The notes under the pieces were generated by a model. The model ran no database searches. It was not told the origin of the DNA and was given only the letters and a program-made list of their open reading frames with translations. 64,000 nucleotides of DNA, from contig NZ_UZAC03000001.1 of NCBI RefSeq assembly GCF_900538055.1, positions 992,001 to 1,056,000 of the forward strand, in the 5' to 3' direction. The translations under genes were made by a program, and so were the position numbers. Source of the stretch: Pasteuria penetrans (GTDB lineage Bacteria > Bacillota > Bacilli > Thermoactinomycetales > Thermoactinomycetaceae). Shown piece by piece: positions 53,907-64,000 of this stretch. Every line of letters starts with the position of its first letter. Within the stretch, counting starts at the first letter, position 1.

Positions 53907-54767
53907 CTACACATGAAGGCCACTCATAGCCGTACCCAAACTTTTACTTGCATCCAAAAGGGAGGTATAGTCTTCATGGTCCATGGTCGCTTTCACAATG
54001 GCCTTGGCGAAGGCAGCTGGATTGTCGGATTTGAAGATACCCGAACCTACAAAAACACCATCAGCCCCCAAGGCCATCAGCAAGGCCGCGTCGGCAGGTG
54101 TGGCTACACCACCCGCGGCAAAATTGACAACGGGCAAACGACCCGTGTGCTGAACCTCGAGCAACAACTCATAGGGAACCCCCCACTCCCGAGACCTATG
54201 TACCAACCTTTCCTCAGTCCTACCCTGAAGGGAACGAACCTGGTCCTGAATACGCCGTAAATGACGAACGGCCTCGACAATATTTCCCGTTCCAGGCTCC
54301 CCCTTCGTACGAAGCATGGCAGCCCCTTCGGAGACACGACGTAAGGCCTCCCCCAAATCACGCGCGCCACAAACAAAGGGAACGGTAAATCTCTTTTTGT
54401 CTATGTGGAATTCATCATCAGCAGGAGTCAGAACTTCACTCTCGTCGATATAGTCTACCCCAAGAGCCTGCAACACATGGGCCTCCATAAAATGACCGAT
54501 CCGAACCTTAGCCATCACAGGAATCGTAACGGATTTTTGAATTTTCTCGATCCGACTCGGATCCGCCATACGGGCCACTCCACCCGCAGCCCGGATATCC
54601 GCAGGTACACGCTCGAGGGCCATCACAGCCACCGCCCCAGCATCCTCCGCAATGCGGGCTTGATCCTCGTGGACCACATCCATAATCACACCTGACTTCA
54701 ACATAGATGCCATACCCCGCTTGACACGCTGCGTTCCGGTCCTATGTTCTTCCGCATTCCCCGACAT
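53907..54767 (-). CDS. pdxS: Pyridoxal-phosphate synthase lyase subunit
   Basis: 286 residues from ATG 54767 ([11 protein letters not shown]), with GGGGGGAAG just upstream. A (beta/alpha)8 barrel that makes PLP from ribose 5-phosphate, glyceraldehyde 3-phosphate and ammonia from PdxT. Landmarks: [20 protein letters not shown] (Asp and early strand), [13 protein letters not shown] (catalytic Lys), [13 protein letters not shown] and [20 protein letters not shown] (phosphate loop and second Lys region). First gene of the pdxS-pdxT-serS-znuA run. No decayed copy is visible next to the decayed pdxT at 30.8 kb. Confidence 0.95.
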   Translation of the reverse strand: MSGNAEEHRTGTQRVKRGMASMLKSGVIMDVVHEDQARIAEDAGAVAVMALERVPADIRAAGGVARMADPSRIEKIQKSVTIPVMAKVRIGHFMEAHVLQALGVDYIDESEVLTPADDEFHIDKKRFTVPFVCGARDLGEALRRVSEGAAMLRTKGEPGTGNIVEAVRHLRRIQDQVRSLQGRTEERLVHRSREWGVPYELLLEVQHTGRLPVVNFAAGGVATPADAALLMALGADGVFVGSGIFKSDNPAAFAKAIVKATMDHEDYTSLLDASKSLGTAMSGLHV

Positions 54768-55238
54768 GACTTCCCCCCTCATGGGCCATCCTGGACACGG
54801 CACAACAAAACCGCCCTCCCATTTCCTTTCATTCTAGCGAAATGAGACTAGGAGGAGCAAGGGGGAAAAATCCATATCCCCCATGCAAATGATTCTTCAG
54901 ACCGGAACACTGGGGATCCAACCCAAGCCGAGGGCGTAGGATCAACCCTCCGGTTTCTACACAACCGCCCAGTACCTGTGCAGATTCCCATTTCTTACCT
55001 TGTTGGATTTATTATTATCATAATGAAATAAACCCTCTCTCATGTCCCGGGAAATCCCCCCGATTCCCGCTGCCACACACCCAACAACCATGGAATCAGG
55101 GGGGACCCCCAGTACTCACCTATCCACCGGAACCCAAAGAACTACACTCTGAGACGGTCCTAACATAAACCTGTGTTCCCGGGGAACCCAGACGAAAATC
55201 ATTTCCCGTATTTTTTATATAAATCCCCTTGATCTCAT
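54768..55238. other. Intergenic, no gene recognised
   Basis: Separates the pdxS operon from the protease gene; presumably holds the pdxS promoter. Nothing else stands out. Confidence 0.5.
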
Positions 55239-56606
55239 TTAGCGGGATTGATGGTACTCTGAATCCCTCTTCACCTTCTCATTATCTTCCCTTACGATCC
55301 TATTATTCTCCCCAACGACCCTCTTGTACCTCACGGCACAAAATTGGGCATCATCAGATTCCATGGAATGCCATGTCTTTACCGTATCCTTCATACATCT
55401 TATTTGATCGGGTAACCAATTGGTTCTGCCATGCATGTTATCCAGTGCCTCTTTTTCACTGCTGTAGGAACCCTCGCTACCAAGCCTAGTACTCATCACA
55501 TTGGAAGGTGTGGGCTTATAGGTATGATGCTCCCCTAGGGCATGGGTGAGTTCATGTTGTAGGACATGGGCATCGTACTCAGCATGATCCCCTTCTGAAT
55601 GATGGTTGGCACTCACAAGAGAACTGGGAAACTCACCAGCTCTCGCTACCAACGGTGGTATCCACATATTGCTATACCCTAGAGCATTCCTAGCTATTTC
55701 CTCAGTCTGCTCTGTAAAACCAACCTTGATGTCCACGGGATCGGAGGGACGGGGGGCAATAGAAACCAAATGGGGACGCAAACCATAAGGAGGGGGCCCA
55801 ACAAAATTTGTTTCCGAAGGTTGGCAACTGACCATTTCCAATGGGGCCCCCATGGCTTTATAAAAACGATCACTTACCATCTGAACCAGGTATTTGATAT
55901 CTTCCTTCCATCCTGGATGACCCTTGCGATAGGAAGGATCAGCATACACAGCAATACGGATGGAATTTGAAAATGAATTCCTGGTATTACTTTGTGGATT
56001 TTTTTCCTCTATGCTAGGGTCCTTCCCCGATGATTCCTTAGTAGAAATTTCCTTTCTTTCCCTAGCGATCTCCCCGGTGGTTCCCTCCTCGGAAGGACGA
56101 TTAGAAGTCCCCCCATCGGGGGATGAGGGCACAGCTTGTGATCGAAAACTTCGATTGTACCCTAGTCCTCCTTCCCTGCTTTCTTCTGTATGGGACCCGC
56201 TATAGGATGTTTTTCTTGAAGATTCATCGTCATACCCAGAGTTCTCCTTTCTGATTTGATCCTCTTCCCCTGGATCGATTCTCAATCCATCCGAAGAGCG
56301 AAGGGTACTACTCTTTTTACTGGGCAGGATTCGAATCACAACATCTACAGTGGAACCATCCCTGGATTGATACGAATCATCCGTTAGCTCATAATCCACA
56401 CCCTTCCGAGACATCTTCCTCTTGATATCATTCTTTAGTTCCTCACTTATAGATTCCTTACGTATCGGTTGCCAATAGGGGGTGGACGATAAACGATTCG
56501 GATCGGTTTCTGCGTTTGCGGATGGGGCAGGAACTAGAAGTGCAATGAGGCCTACGGTAAGGATGGTAGGGTAGAAGGAAGCAGCCCTCCCTTGGACCCA
56601 ATTCAT
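55239..56606 (-). CDS. Secreted zinc metalloprotease of the metzincin type
   Basis: 455 residues from ATG 56606 (MNWVQGRAASFYP), with GGGGGTG six bases upstream. Signal peptide to about residue 32 (PAPSANA). A Ser/Glu/Lys-rich low-complexity region of about 130 residues follows, then the catalytic domain with HELTHALGEHHT (HExxHxxGxxH: three zinc His and the catalytic Glu) and SNVMSTR, a likely Met-turn. After the catalytic site come two Cys (RCMKDTVK, QFCAVRY). Metzincins degrade extracellular protein; in a parasite this could target host matrix, or cuticle, or process spore-surface proteins. I cannot place it in a subfamily. Confidence 0.8.
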   Translation of the reverse strand: MNWVQGRAASFYPTILTVGLIALLVPAPSANAETDPNRLSSTPYWQPIRKESISEELKNDIKRKMSRKGVDYELTDDSYQSRDGSTVDVVIRILPSKKSSTLRSSDGLRIDPGEEDQIRKENSGYDDESSRKTSYSGSHTEESREGGLGYNRSFRSQAVPSSPDGGTSNRPSEEGTTGEIARERKEISTKESSGKDPSIEEKNPQSNTRNSFSNSIRIAVYADPSYRKGHPGWKEDIKYLVQMVSDRFYKAMGAPLEMVSCQPSETNFVGPPPYGLRPHLVSIAPRPSDPVDIKVGFTEQTEEIARNALGYSNMWIPPLVARAGEFPSSLVSANHHSEGDHAEYDAHVLQHELTHALGEHHTYKPTPSNVMSTRLGSEGSYSSEKEALDNMHGRTNWLPDQIRCMKDTVKTWHSMESDDAQFCAVRYKRVVGENNRIVREDNEKVKRDSEYHQSR

Positions 56607-58241
<1,635 letters not shown>

Positions 58242-58409
58242 TATAAAAAGCATAAATTTAGTAAAAATTAAATAATATATAAAAATAATTGTAAATAGTA
58301 ATAAAATATAAATTACAAACGAATTTGCATCATATTAAGATTGCTGCCCTGCACCCACTCTATACTTGTGCGGAGAAAACTATAAAATAAGTAAAAATAC
58401 AAAAATATA

Positions 58410-58443
58410 CAAAAAGAGCCGCCTCACGGGGCGGCTTTTGATA
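58410..58443 (-). terminator. Terminator of the leuS operon, overlapping the leuS stop codon
   Basis: GCCGCC and GGCGGC pair around CCGTGA, then TCTTTTTG. The TGA stop of leuS is the loop of the hairpin, so the last codons form the left arm. Confidence 0.85.
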
Positions 58444-60871
58444 CTACCAGATTGAGCAAACGACCGGGTACAAACACAACCTTACGAACCTCACATCCCT
58501 TCAACCAGCGCTCCACCTGCGACTCAGCCCGGGCTGCCGTCAACACGACCTCCTCCCCGCTATCGGCCGGTAAGGAAAGACAACACCGCAATTTCCCGTT
58601 CACCTGAATGGCCCATGTCACTTCCTCGGATTCCCAATGGACGGGATCACAAACAGGCCAATCAGCGAGATGAACACTCCCCTTCTGTTGCAAATGCTGC
58701 TGCCAGAATGTCTCGGCCAGGTGGGGCACAATAGGGGCCAACAACCTTGCCAACTGGTGCAAAACCTCCCCCTGCACCTTAGGCCCTGCTCCAGGACCCC
58801 ATTGTTGCAGGGCCCGCACTAGTTCCATGATCGTACTAATGGCTGTGTTGAAATGCCATCGTTCCCCTATGTCACGCGTGATCCTCTGTATCGCCCGATG
58901 AACATGCTTACGCAGTTCCTTCGCGTCCGCGGGATCAGAAGGGCCCCCCTCCCCCTCTTTCTGCCATCGATCAAAGATGGATTCCAAACGTTGTAGGAAA
59001 CGGTGACAACCCTTGACACCCTCATCACTCCACTCCATATCCTTCTCGGGGGGGGCTGCGAAGAGAATGAACATACGTGCTGTATCCGCCCCGTACTGAT
59101 CGAGCAGAACTCTGGGACTCACCACATTACCCCGCGACTTCGACATCTTCGCACCATCCTGAAGGACCATACCTTGGGGTAAAAGACGCGCAAAGGGCTC
59201 CCTGACAGGGGAGAGACCTTCATCATACAGAAAATGAGTAATGAAACGAGCATACAATAAGTGCAACACAGCATGTTCCACGCCGCCTACATAAATATCG
59301 ACGGGCATCCACTCCGCAACCTTTTCCCTCGAAAAGGGCAGGTCCTGATTGTGTGGATCCGCATAACGGAAGAAGTACCAGGTAGAATCCATAAAGGTAT
59401 CCATCGTATCCAACTCGCGCTCCGCTTTCTCCCCACAACGGGGACAATCCACAACCCTAAAGGTAGGGGAGGAGGCCATAGGATTCTTACCCCGCACGAA
59501 TTGAACATCAGTAGGTAGCTTCACCGGTACATCCTTTAGGGGCACGGGAACCACACCACATCGGGGACAATGGATGATGGGAATTGGTGTACCCCAATAC
59601 CTCTGTCGGGAAATCAACCAGTCATGCACACGATGTCTGGTAACCCGACCCAACCTATCACCCCCGAACTGATCCAACCACAACTTCGTGACCTCCTCAC
59701 TAGAGAGGCCAGCTCCAGGACAACCTGCCTTGATGCGCCCCACTCCTGTATAGGGGGACGACGATATCTCCTCCCCCGATGTAGGTTCGACAACAGGACG
59801 AATCGGCAAATCATGGGCTTGGGCGAACACGAAATCATCCCCATCATGCGCGGGAACACCCACCGTCTCCTGAACCCCACAACCGGGAGCCAGGTAATCA
59901 ACAACCCATACAGGGAGTTTCCCCTCGGTCCAGGGATGGATGGCCTGAACCCCCTCTATGAGAAATCCCTTTGTACCATCACAAGCGTAATCGCGACGAC
60001 GACGATGTTCCTGCCATTCCCGTAATCCCTCCGATACAGGACATAGACGGGAAAGATGGGGGCTCTCGGGGGACAATGCCACGTAAGTGATACCAGGTGC
60101 TGAATCCAATCGGGAAAGAAAGAGAGGAAGAACGACCCGCTCCCCATCCGAGTCCAAGTGAAACGCCATTTCAAAACCTTCACGATATCCGATCCAGTTG
60201 CGCTGCATGGTCTTGATATGTTCAGGCCAATCCATTGCATCGAGACCTTTTTGCAACGCGGCTGCGTAACGACCAATCCGCAGAAACCACTGTACCAAGT
60301 CCTTCATCTGAACAGGCGTATCACAACTCCAACAATGACCCCCCGCCACCTGCTCATTAGCCAGAACCGTTTGGCAGGAAGGGCACCAATTGACAGCTGC
60401 ACTGGCCTGATAAGCCAAACCACGATCATAGAGTAGGAGGAAAATATATTGTGTCCACCGGTAGTACTCCTCCTGGCAGGTGGTTACGTAAAGATCCCAA
60501 TCATAGGCCAACCCCATACTGCGCAATTCCCTCTGGAAACGATCGATATTGGTTGCCGTCCACCGCGCCGGATCAATCCCCCGCTTCATAGCCGCATTTT
60601 CTGCGGGTAATCCAAACCCATCGGCCCCCATATTCTGTAAAACCCGCTTCCCCTGCATGCGATGAAAACGAGCCAATACATCCGATATCGTGTACACTCG
60701 CATATGACCCATATGTAAACCATCACCTGAGGGATAGGGAAACTGTGGCAGTACATAGCGGGTCTCCTTTCCGCAATCCCCCCCCTTCATAGGCAAACGA
60801 TAGGTTCCCTTTTCTTCCCAATAGGACTGCCATTTCCTTTCTGCTTTCACACGAGCCGATGGTCCCCCCAT
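58424..60871 (-). CDS. leuS: Leucine-tRNA ligase
   Basis: 815 residues from ATG 60871 (MGGPSARVKAERKWQ), with GGGAGGAAAAAGGG upstream. Class I synthetase: HIGH motif YPSGDGLHMGHMR, zinc-like CPSCQTVLANEQV region, CP1 editing domain (with YLAPGCGVQETVGVPAHDGDDF and catalytic Asp), a second CPRCG pair, and KMSKS in DGAKMSKSRGNVV. Length is normal for bacterial LeuRS. Last gene of the yqeH-aroE-nadD-yqeK-rsfS-leuS run, which follows rsfS by 23 bases. Confidence 0.95.
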   Translation of the reverse strand: MGGPSARVKAERKWQSYWEEKGTYRLPMKGGDCGKETRYVLPQFPYPSGDGLHMGHMRVYTISDVLARFHRMQGKRVLQNMGADGFGLPAENAAMKRGIDPARWTATNIDRFQRELRSMGLAYDWDLYVTTCQEEYYRWTQYIFLLLYDRGLAYQASAAVNWCPSCQTVLANEQVAGGHCWSCDTPVQMKDLVQWFLRIGRYAAALQKGLDAMDWPEHIKTMQRNWIGYREGFEMAFHLDSDGERVVLPLFLSRLDSAPGITYVALSPESPHLSRLCPVSEGLREWQEHRRRRDYACDGTKGFLIEGVQAIHPWTEGKLPVWVVDYLAPGCGVQETVGVPAHDGDDFVFAQAHDLPIRPVVEPTSGEEISSSPYTGVGRIKAGCPGAGLSSEEVTKLWLDQFGGDRLGRVTRHRVHDWLISRQRYWGTPIPIIHCPRCGVVPVPLKDVPVKLPTDVQFVRGKNPMASSPTFRVVDCPRCGEKAERELDTMDTFMDSTWYFFRYADPHNQDLPFSREKVAEWMPVDIYVGGVEHAVLHLLYARFITHFLYDEGLSPVREPFARLLPQGMVLQDGAKMSKSRGNVVSPRVLLDQYGADTARMFILFAAPPEKDMEWSDEGVKGCHRFLQRLESIFDRWQKEGEGGPSDPADAKELRKHVHRAIQRITRDIGERWHFNTAISTIMELVRALQQWGPGAGPKVQGEVLHQLARLLAPIVPHLAETFWQQHLQQKGSVHLADWPVCDPVHWESEEVTWAIQVNGKLRCCLSLPADSGEEVVLTAARAESQVERWLKGCEVRKVVFVPGRLLNLVVSKAAP

Positions 60872-60894
60872 AACCCTTTTTCCTCCCATTCCGG

Positions 60895-61242
60895 CTAACT
60901 CTCCCGCAACTGAACCGTTCCCGCATCTCCCCAAAGCCGCTCCAAATGGTAAAACTCCCTCTCCTCATGATGGAATACGTGTACCACCACATCACCTAAA
61001 TCCAACAGAACCCAGCGTCCCCCCGTATACCCCTCCATCCGAGGAATGGAGACGCCCTCTTCCAGCATAGACTCCTTGATAGCCCGCACAATGGCCTGCA
61101 CTTGGTTCACAGATTGACCGTGGCAAATCACAAAATAGTCCGTAAAGGTTGCCAACCGCTGTACATTGAGAATGACAACACCCTGGGCCTTCTTGTTATG
61201 AGCCACCTGAGCCACACGCTGCGCCATCTGTTCTATATCCAA
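60895..61242 (-). CDS. rsfS: Ribosomal silencing factor RsfS
   Basis: 115 residues, start TTG 61242 (MDIEQMAQRVAQVAHNKK), with GAGGGGG ahead. It binds ribosomal protein uL14 and blocks subunit joining under starvation. Family landmarks: FTDYFVICHGQSVNQVQAI, EGYTGGRWVLLDLGDVVVHVF and EEREFYHLERLWGDA. Same place in the operon as Bacillus yqeL. It leaves 59 bases to yqeK. Confidence 0.95.
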   Translation of the reverse strand: MDIEQMAQRVAQVAHNKKAQGVVILNVQRLATFTDYFVICHGQSVNQVQAIVRAIKESMLEEGVSIPRMEGYTGGRWVLLDLGDVVVHVFHHEEREFYHLERLWGDAGTVQLRES

Positions 61243-61301
61243 CCACCCATCCCCCTCACCTTCCCCTTACACCATTCCGACTTCACAGAACCGCCCGTTG
61301 A

Positions 61302-61913
61302 TCAGCTGAACAAACCGACGCTACCCGTAGCCCATGTTTCCTCGGCCTCTTCTGGACCGTGGTACTCATTATAAGCGAGTAACGTATACGGATGAACCAT
61401 TTTCCTCTCCTGAACCAATCTAGATATTTGGCGATAGAGGGCCTCCTTGATCGCTAACTCCGACTGATCGGGAACAAGGGTCCTCAACTCCTCCACCCCC
61501 GGATAATCGCGTCCCGGCTCTACCCGATCCGCCAGGTAAATGATCTTCTCCAGCATTGTCATCTGGGGCTTCCCTGTAGAGTGATACCGTACAGCATTCA
61601 ACACCTGGGCATTCTCTATCCCCAATTCCTCCCTTGCCCATAGGGCCGCAACGGGTCCATGCCAAATGGAGATGGGATAAACCATCCAGGTCATTTCCAA
61701 ACGTCCCAAATAGGAGGCCAATTGTTTCTGGGACCATTCCTTACAGGCATCATGCAGAAGGGCAGACAAACCAGCATCATCCGTATCCACACCGTACGCA
61801 GTCGCCATATCCACCGCAATTTCATGAACCCCCTGGATGTGTCGCCATCGTTGGGGAGAAACCATACCCTGAACCGTATTCGTAATGCTATTTTCCCTTA
61901 TTTTCACAACCAT
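61302..61913 (-). CDS. yqeK: HD-domain Ap4A hydrolase YqeK
   Basis: About 203 residues from ATG 61913 (MVVKIRENS), three bases after GAGAGGAT. HD-domain hydrolase that splits diadenosine tetraphosphate. Metal ligands: WRHIQGVHEIA, LSALLHDACKEW (HD) and IWHGPVAALWA, plus AVRYHSTGK and IIYLADRVEPGRDY. It overlaps the end of nadD by 26 bases, the usual coupling of the two genes. Confidence 0.9.
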   Translation of the reverse strand: MVVKIRENSITNTVQGMVSPQRWRHIQGVHEIAVDMATAYGVDTDDAGLSALLHDACKEWSQKQLASYLGRLEMTWMVYPISIWHGPVAALWAREELGIENAQVLNAVRYHSTGKPQMTMLEKIIYLADRVEPGRDYPGVEELRTLVPDQSELAIKEALYRQISRLVQERKMVHPYTLLAYNEYHGPEEAEETWATGSVGLFS

Positions 61914-62487
61914 ATAATCCTCTCTCATAGATGTAGGATAGGACACGATCAGGAACGAGATACTGCACAGAACACCCCTGTAACAAACGCCGACGAAGAA
62001 CGGAAGAGGAAAGCCAAAACCCTACGGCCGGCGTGAGATAATGGACAAACCCAAAATGCTTCGGTATCTCCGGCATCTTGACACCTGGGCGCGCAAGAAT
62101 GACCAACTGAGCATAACGGGGAATACATTCGCTTCGGTACCAACTGGCCAGGGTACCGGCACTGTCAGCACCCAGAAGCAAAAAAAACTGTTCCCCACCG
62201 CCCACCCGTACCAGCTGAGCTAGTGTATCGACGGTATAGGAAAACCCCGGCCGTTGCAACTCCACAGTACACAAACGAAAATGGGAATTATGGGCCAGAG
62301 CTAATCGTACCATCGCAACACGATGTTCAGCAGAAAGAAGGCTATCCCTATCCTTGTGAGGTGGCTTAGGAGCAGGTATAAACCAAACCTCTTGCAACTG
62401 CAAAGCATCGCGCGCACACTCGGCTAGCCAAAGATGACCCTGATGAATAGGGTCGAAAGTCCCACCCAATAGCCCGATCCGCCTCAT
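61888..62487 (-). CDS. nadD: Nicotinate-nucleotide adenylyltransferase
   Basis: 199 residues from ATG 62487 (MRRIGLLGGTFDPIHQGH), with AGAAGG three bases upstream. It converts nicotinate mononucleotide to deamido-NAD. GGTFDPIHQGHL is the nucleotide-binding (T/H)xGH motif and SSSVLRRRLLQG the C-terminal SSTxxR motif. Its ATG overlaps the aroE stop (ATGA). In Bacillus yhbY lies between aroE and nadD; here there is no room for it. Confidence 0.95.
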   Translation of the reverse strand: MRRIGLLGGTFDPIHQGHLWLAECARDALQLQEVWFIPAPKPPHKDRDSLLSAEHRVAMVRLALAHNSHFRLCTVELQRPGFSYTVDTLAQLVRVGGGEQFFLLLGADSAGTLASWYRSECIPRYAQLVILARPGVKMPEIPKHFGFVHYLTPAVGFWLSSSVLRRRLLQGCSVQYLVPDRVLSYIYERGLYGCENKGK

Positions 62488-63335
62488 ACGCCTTCTGGCC
62501 CCTTTACGCCGTGGTAACCCATAGCCTGCAGGGACCAGGCAATCAAGAAACTCATGGGAACCGTACGCTGAAACCACAATTCCAAAGAAAGCGACAATTG
62601 CTGAAGAAACATACCCAAACCCATATGGATCGACGCACCCGCCTGCTGGGCCTGTGAAAGCCAATGCGTAGGGTGAGGGCGGTACACAAGATCGCTCGCC
62701 ACATGCTGCCTACTCAACCAATGGCCGGGGAAGGGAACCTCTCCCTGGCCACGCCAACCTACAGGAGTAGCATTCACCACAAGGTGTACACAAGGGAGCG
62801 CATCGCGTAGTCGTGTCCAAGACACTACCTGCCCCCGATAGAGGCTGGCCAAATGTCTCGCACGCCCTAACGTACGATTGACAAAATACATAGGCCCCAC
62901 ATGATGGGCCACCAGGGCAGCCACAATAGCATGCGCGGCTCCCCCTGCACCCAGGACCAAAACCCTCTGTTGTGGAAGAAAGGACTCCCCCCATTCCCGC
63001 TGCAGGGAACGTACATAACCAGCACCATCTGTATTGTAACCAATCCAAGCCCCGTCGGGCCGACGGAAAATCACATTGACGGCCTGGGCTTGTACCGCAG
63101 TATCATCCAGACCGTCTAGGAGAGGAATGATGGTTTGTTTATGCGGCGCCGTTACATGATAACCTAGGGAATCAGGTCCACTAAGCTGGGACCAAGCTGC
63201 TGCCAACTGCGCAGCTGGTATGGAAAAACCGTCATACGTATACGTAGACTCGAGACCCAATTCCTTCAAGGCCCGCGGGACCAAGAGCGGGGAGAGAGAA
63301 TGGGCGATCGGATACCCTAACAATCCCAGCCGCAC
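62484..63335 (-). CDS. aroE: Shikimate dehydrogenase
   Basis: 283 residues, start GTG 63335 (MRLGLLGYPIAHSLSPLL). It reduces 3-dehydroshikimate with NADPH. Substrate residues: AHSLSPL, VTAPHKQTIIPLLDG (catalytic Lys, with Ala for the usual Asn two positions before Pro-Lys in NVTxPxK) and YNTDGAGYVRSL (Asp). Rossmann fingerprint VLVLGAGGAAHAIV, then FVNRTLGRARHL. It overlaps the yqeH stop by one base. Retention of the pathway implies aromatic synthesis is kept to some extent. Confidence 0.95.
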   Translation of the reverse strand: MRLGLLGYPIAHSLSPLLVPRALKELGLESTYTYDGFSIPAAQLAAAWSQLSGPDSLGYHVTAPHKQTIIPLLDGLDDTAVQAQAVNVIFRRPDGAWIGYNTDGAGYVRSLQREWGESFLPQQRVLVLGAGGAAHAIVAALVAHHVGPMYFVNRTLGRARHLASLYRGQVVSWTRLRDALPCVHLVVNATPVGWRGQGEVPFPGHWLSRQHVASDLVYRPHPTHWLSQAQQAGASIHMGLGMFLQQLSLSLELWFQRTVPMSFLIAWSLQAMGYHGVKGPEGV

Positions 63336-64000
63336 TATGTACCTACCTCAACCTTCCCAACAATGGACGGCCGCTGATCGACGGAAATCCCCTGCGGAAC
63401 ACGAAGGATAAATTGTGCTGGGGAATATCCCACGGTAATCCACCCCAATCCACTGATCACCAAGTCCGTTCTTTTGCCACCAGAGATCGTAAAAATCACC
63501 GTCCTCCAAGTCATCTCCTCTACCACATCCCCATAGGGAGGAGCCAACAAGGAACCGCGATGCTTGATCCACAACTCATCGGCACGCTCCTGTTTCGTCC
63601 GATGAACAGGCAGCCGATTGGATACACAAACCATACAGGGCTGGCGCTGCCCCATCTGTACCTCAAAACGCACAACACCCCCAAGAAAGAGCATTTGTCC
63701 AGCAGCCAAATGGTGAATGCGAACACGAAGAGCCTCCGAGGGAACGATAGCAGCGGCATCGGCCGCAGGTAGCCATTCACTGACGCGATCCGGGCGAACC
63801 ATACCCGGCGTGTCACACAGCAAGCCCCCCTTCCCCCAAGGGAGAACCACATTCCCCAGCGTAGTTCCGGGGTATGCGGAAACACTCAGCGATGGACGTG
63901 AATCTGGGGCCAAAAGACGATTGATCCAGGTTGATTTACCCACGTTGGTCGTTCCTACTACACAAATTTTTTTCCCGTTGATAGGCTCCCATAGCAACCT
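63335..64000 (-). CDS. yqeH: Circularly permuted GTPase YqeH (5' end outside the window)
   Basis: The C-terminal 220 residues or so. P-loop GTTNVGKSTWINRLL and G3 DTPGMVRPDRVS follow the order expected after the permuted G4/G5 of YqeH, which lie beyond the window edge. The downstream domain (LAAGQMLFLGGVVRFEV, VCVSNRLPVHRTKQERADE) is that of YqeH, needed for assembly of the 30S subunit. First gene seen of the operon; its stop and the aroE start share one base. Confidence 0.9.
   Translation of the reverse strand, partial: RLLWEPINGKKICVVGTTNVGKSTWINRLLAPDSRPSLSVSAYPGTTLGNVVLPWGKGGLLCDTPGMVRPDRVSEWLPAADAAAIVPSEALRVRIHHLAAGQMLFLGGVVRFEVQMGQRQPCMVCVSNRLPVHRTKQERADELWIKHRGSLLAPPYGDVVEEMTWRTVIFTISGGKRTDLVISGLGWITVGYSPAQFILRVPQGISVDQRPSIVGKVEVGT

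Overview
The window looks like the chromosome of an endospore-forming Gram-positive bacterium of the Bacilli, most probably a Pasteuria or close relative. The gene orders spoVID-ysxE-valS, pdxS-pdxT-serS and leuS-rsfS-yqeK-nadD-aroE-yqeH are those of Bacillus. The many genes for collagen-like (G-X-Y)n proteins with short Cys/Pro heads and globular tails are a hallmark of Pasteuria, which attaches to its host with collagen-like exosporium fibres. The genus call is inference; the gene content is read from the sequence.

Layout. 1-443: 5' part of valS, minus strand. 1.4-27.3 kb: an accessory island between valS and ysxE, with a BceB-like peptide-ABC permease lacking its ATPase, a palindromic duplication of small secreted-peptide genes, two CPBP intramembrane proteases each next to such peptide genes, two copies of a halocin-C8-like precursor plus multi-membrane-protein cassette, three collagen-like genes on the minus strand, an IS256-type element, and IS and group II intron debris. 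27.6-29.7 kb: ysxE and spoVID. 30.8-35.6 kb: decayed pdxT, serS and znuA followed by live znuC, znuB and tadA, all plus strand. 35.6-50 kb: collagen-like genes on the plus strand, IS remnants and nested introns. 50.6-54.8 kb: decayed znuC, live znuA, serS, pdxT and pdxS, minus strand. 55.2-58.2 kb: a secreted metzincin protease and one more collagen-like gene. 58.4-64 kb: compact housekeeping operon, minus strand.

Three themes stand out. (1) Duplicated peptide systems: a short secreted peptide with a (S/A)K(R/P)F(V/L)P junction beside a CPBP protease, and a signal-peptide/pro-region/Cys-rich-tail precursor beside a 6-7 TM protein. (2) ORF-less group II introns: many copies with recognisable domain V, including introns nested inside introns at 38.8-40.7 kb, and no reverse transcriptase in the window. 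(3) Inverted segmental duplication followed by reciprocal decay: the pdxT-serS-znuA-znuC block exists twice in opposite orientation, and each copy keeps the genes the other has lost.

The live ZnuA, ZnuC and ZnuB would still form one zinc importer although encoded 16 kb apart on opposite strands. The collagen-like genes look like exosporium fibre genes whose heads, repeat blocks and globular tails have been reshuffled among paralogues.
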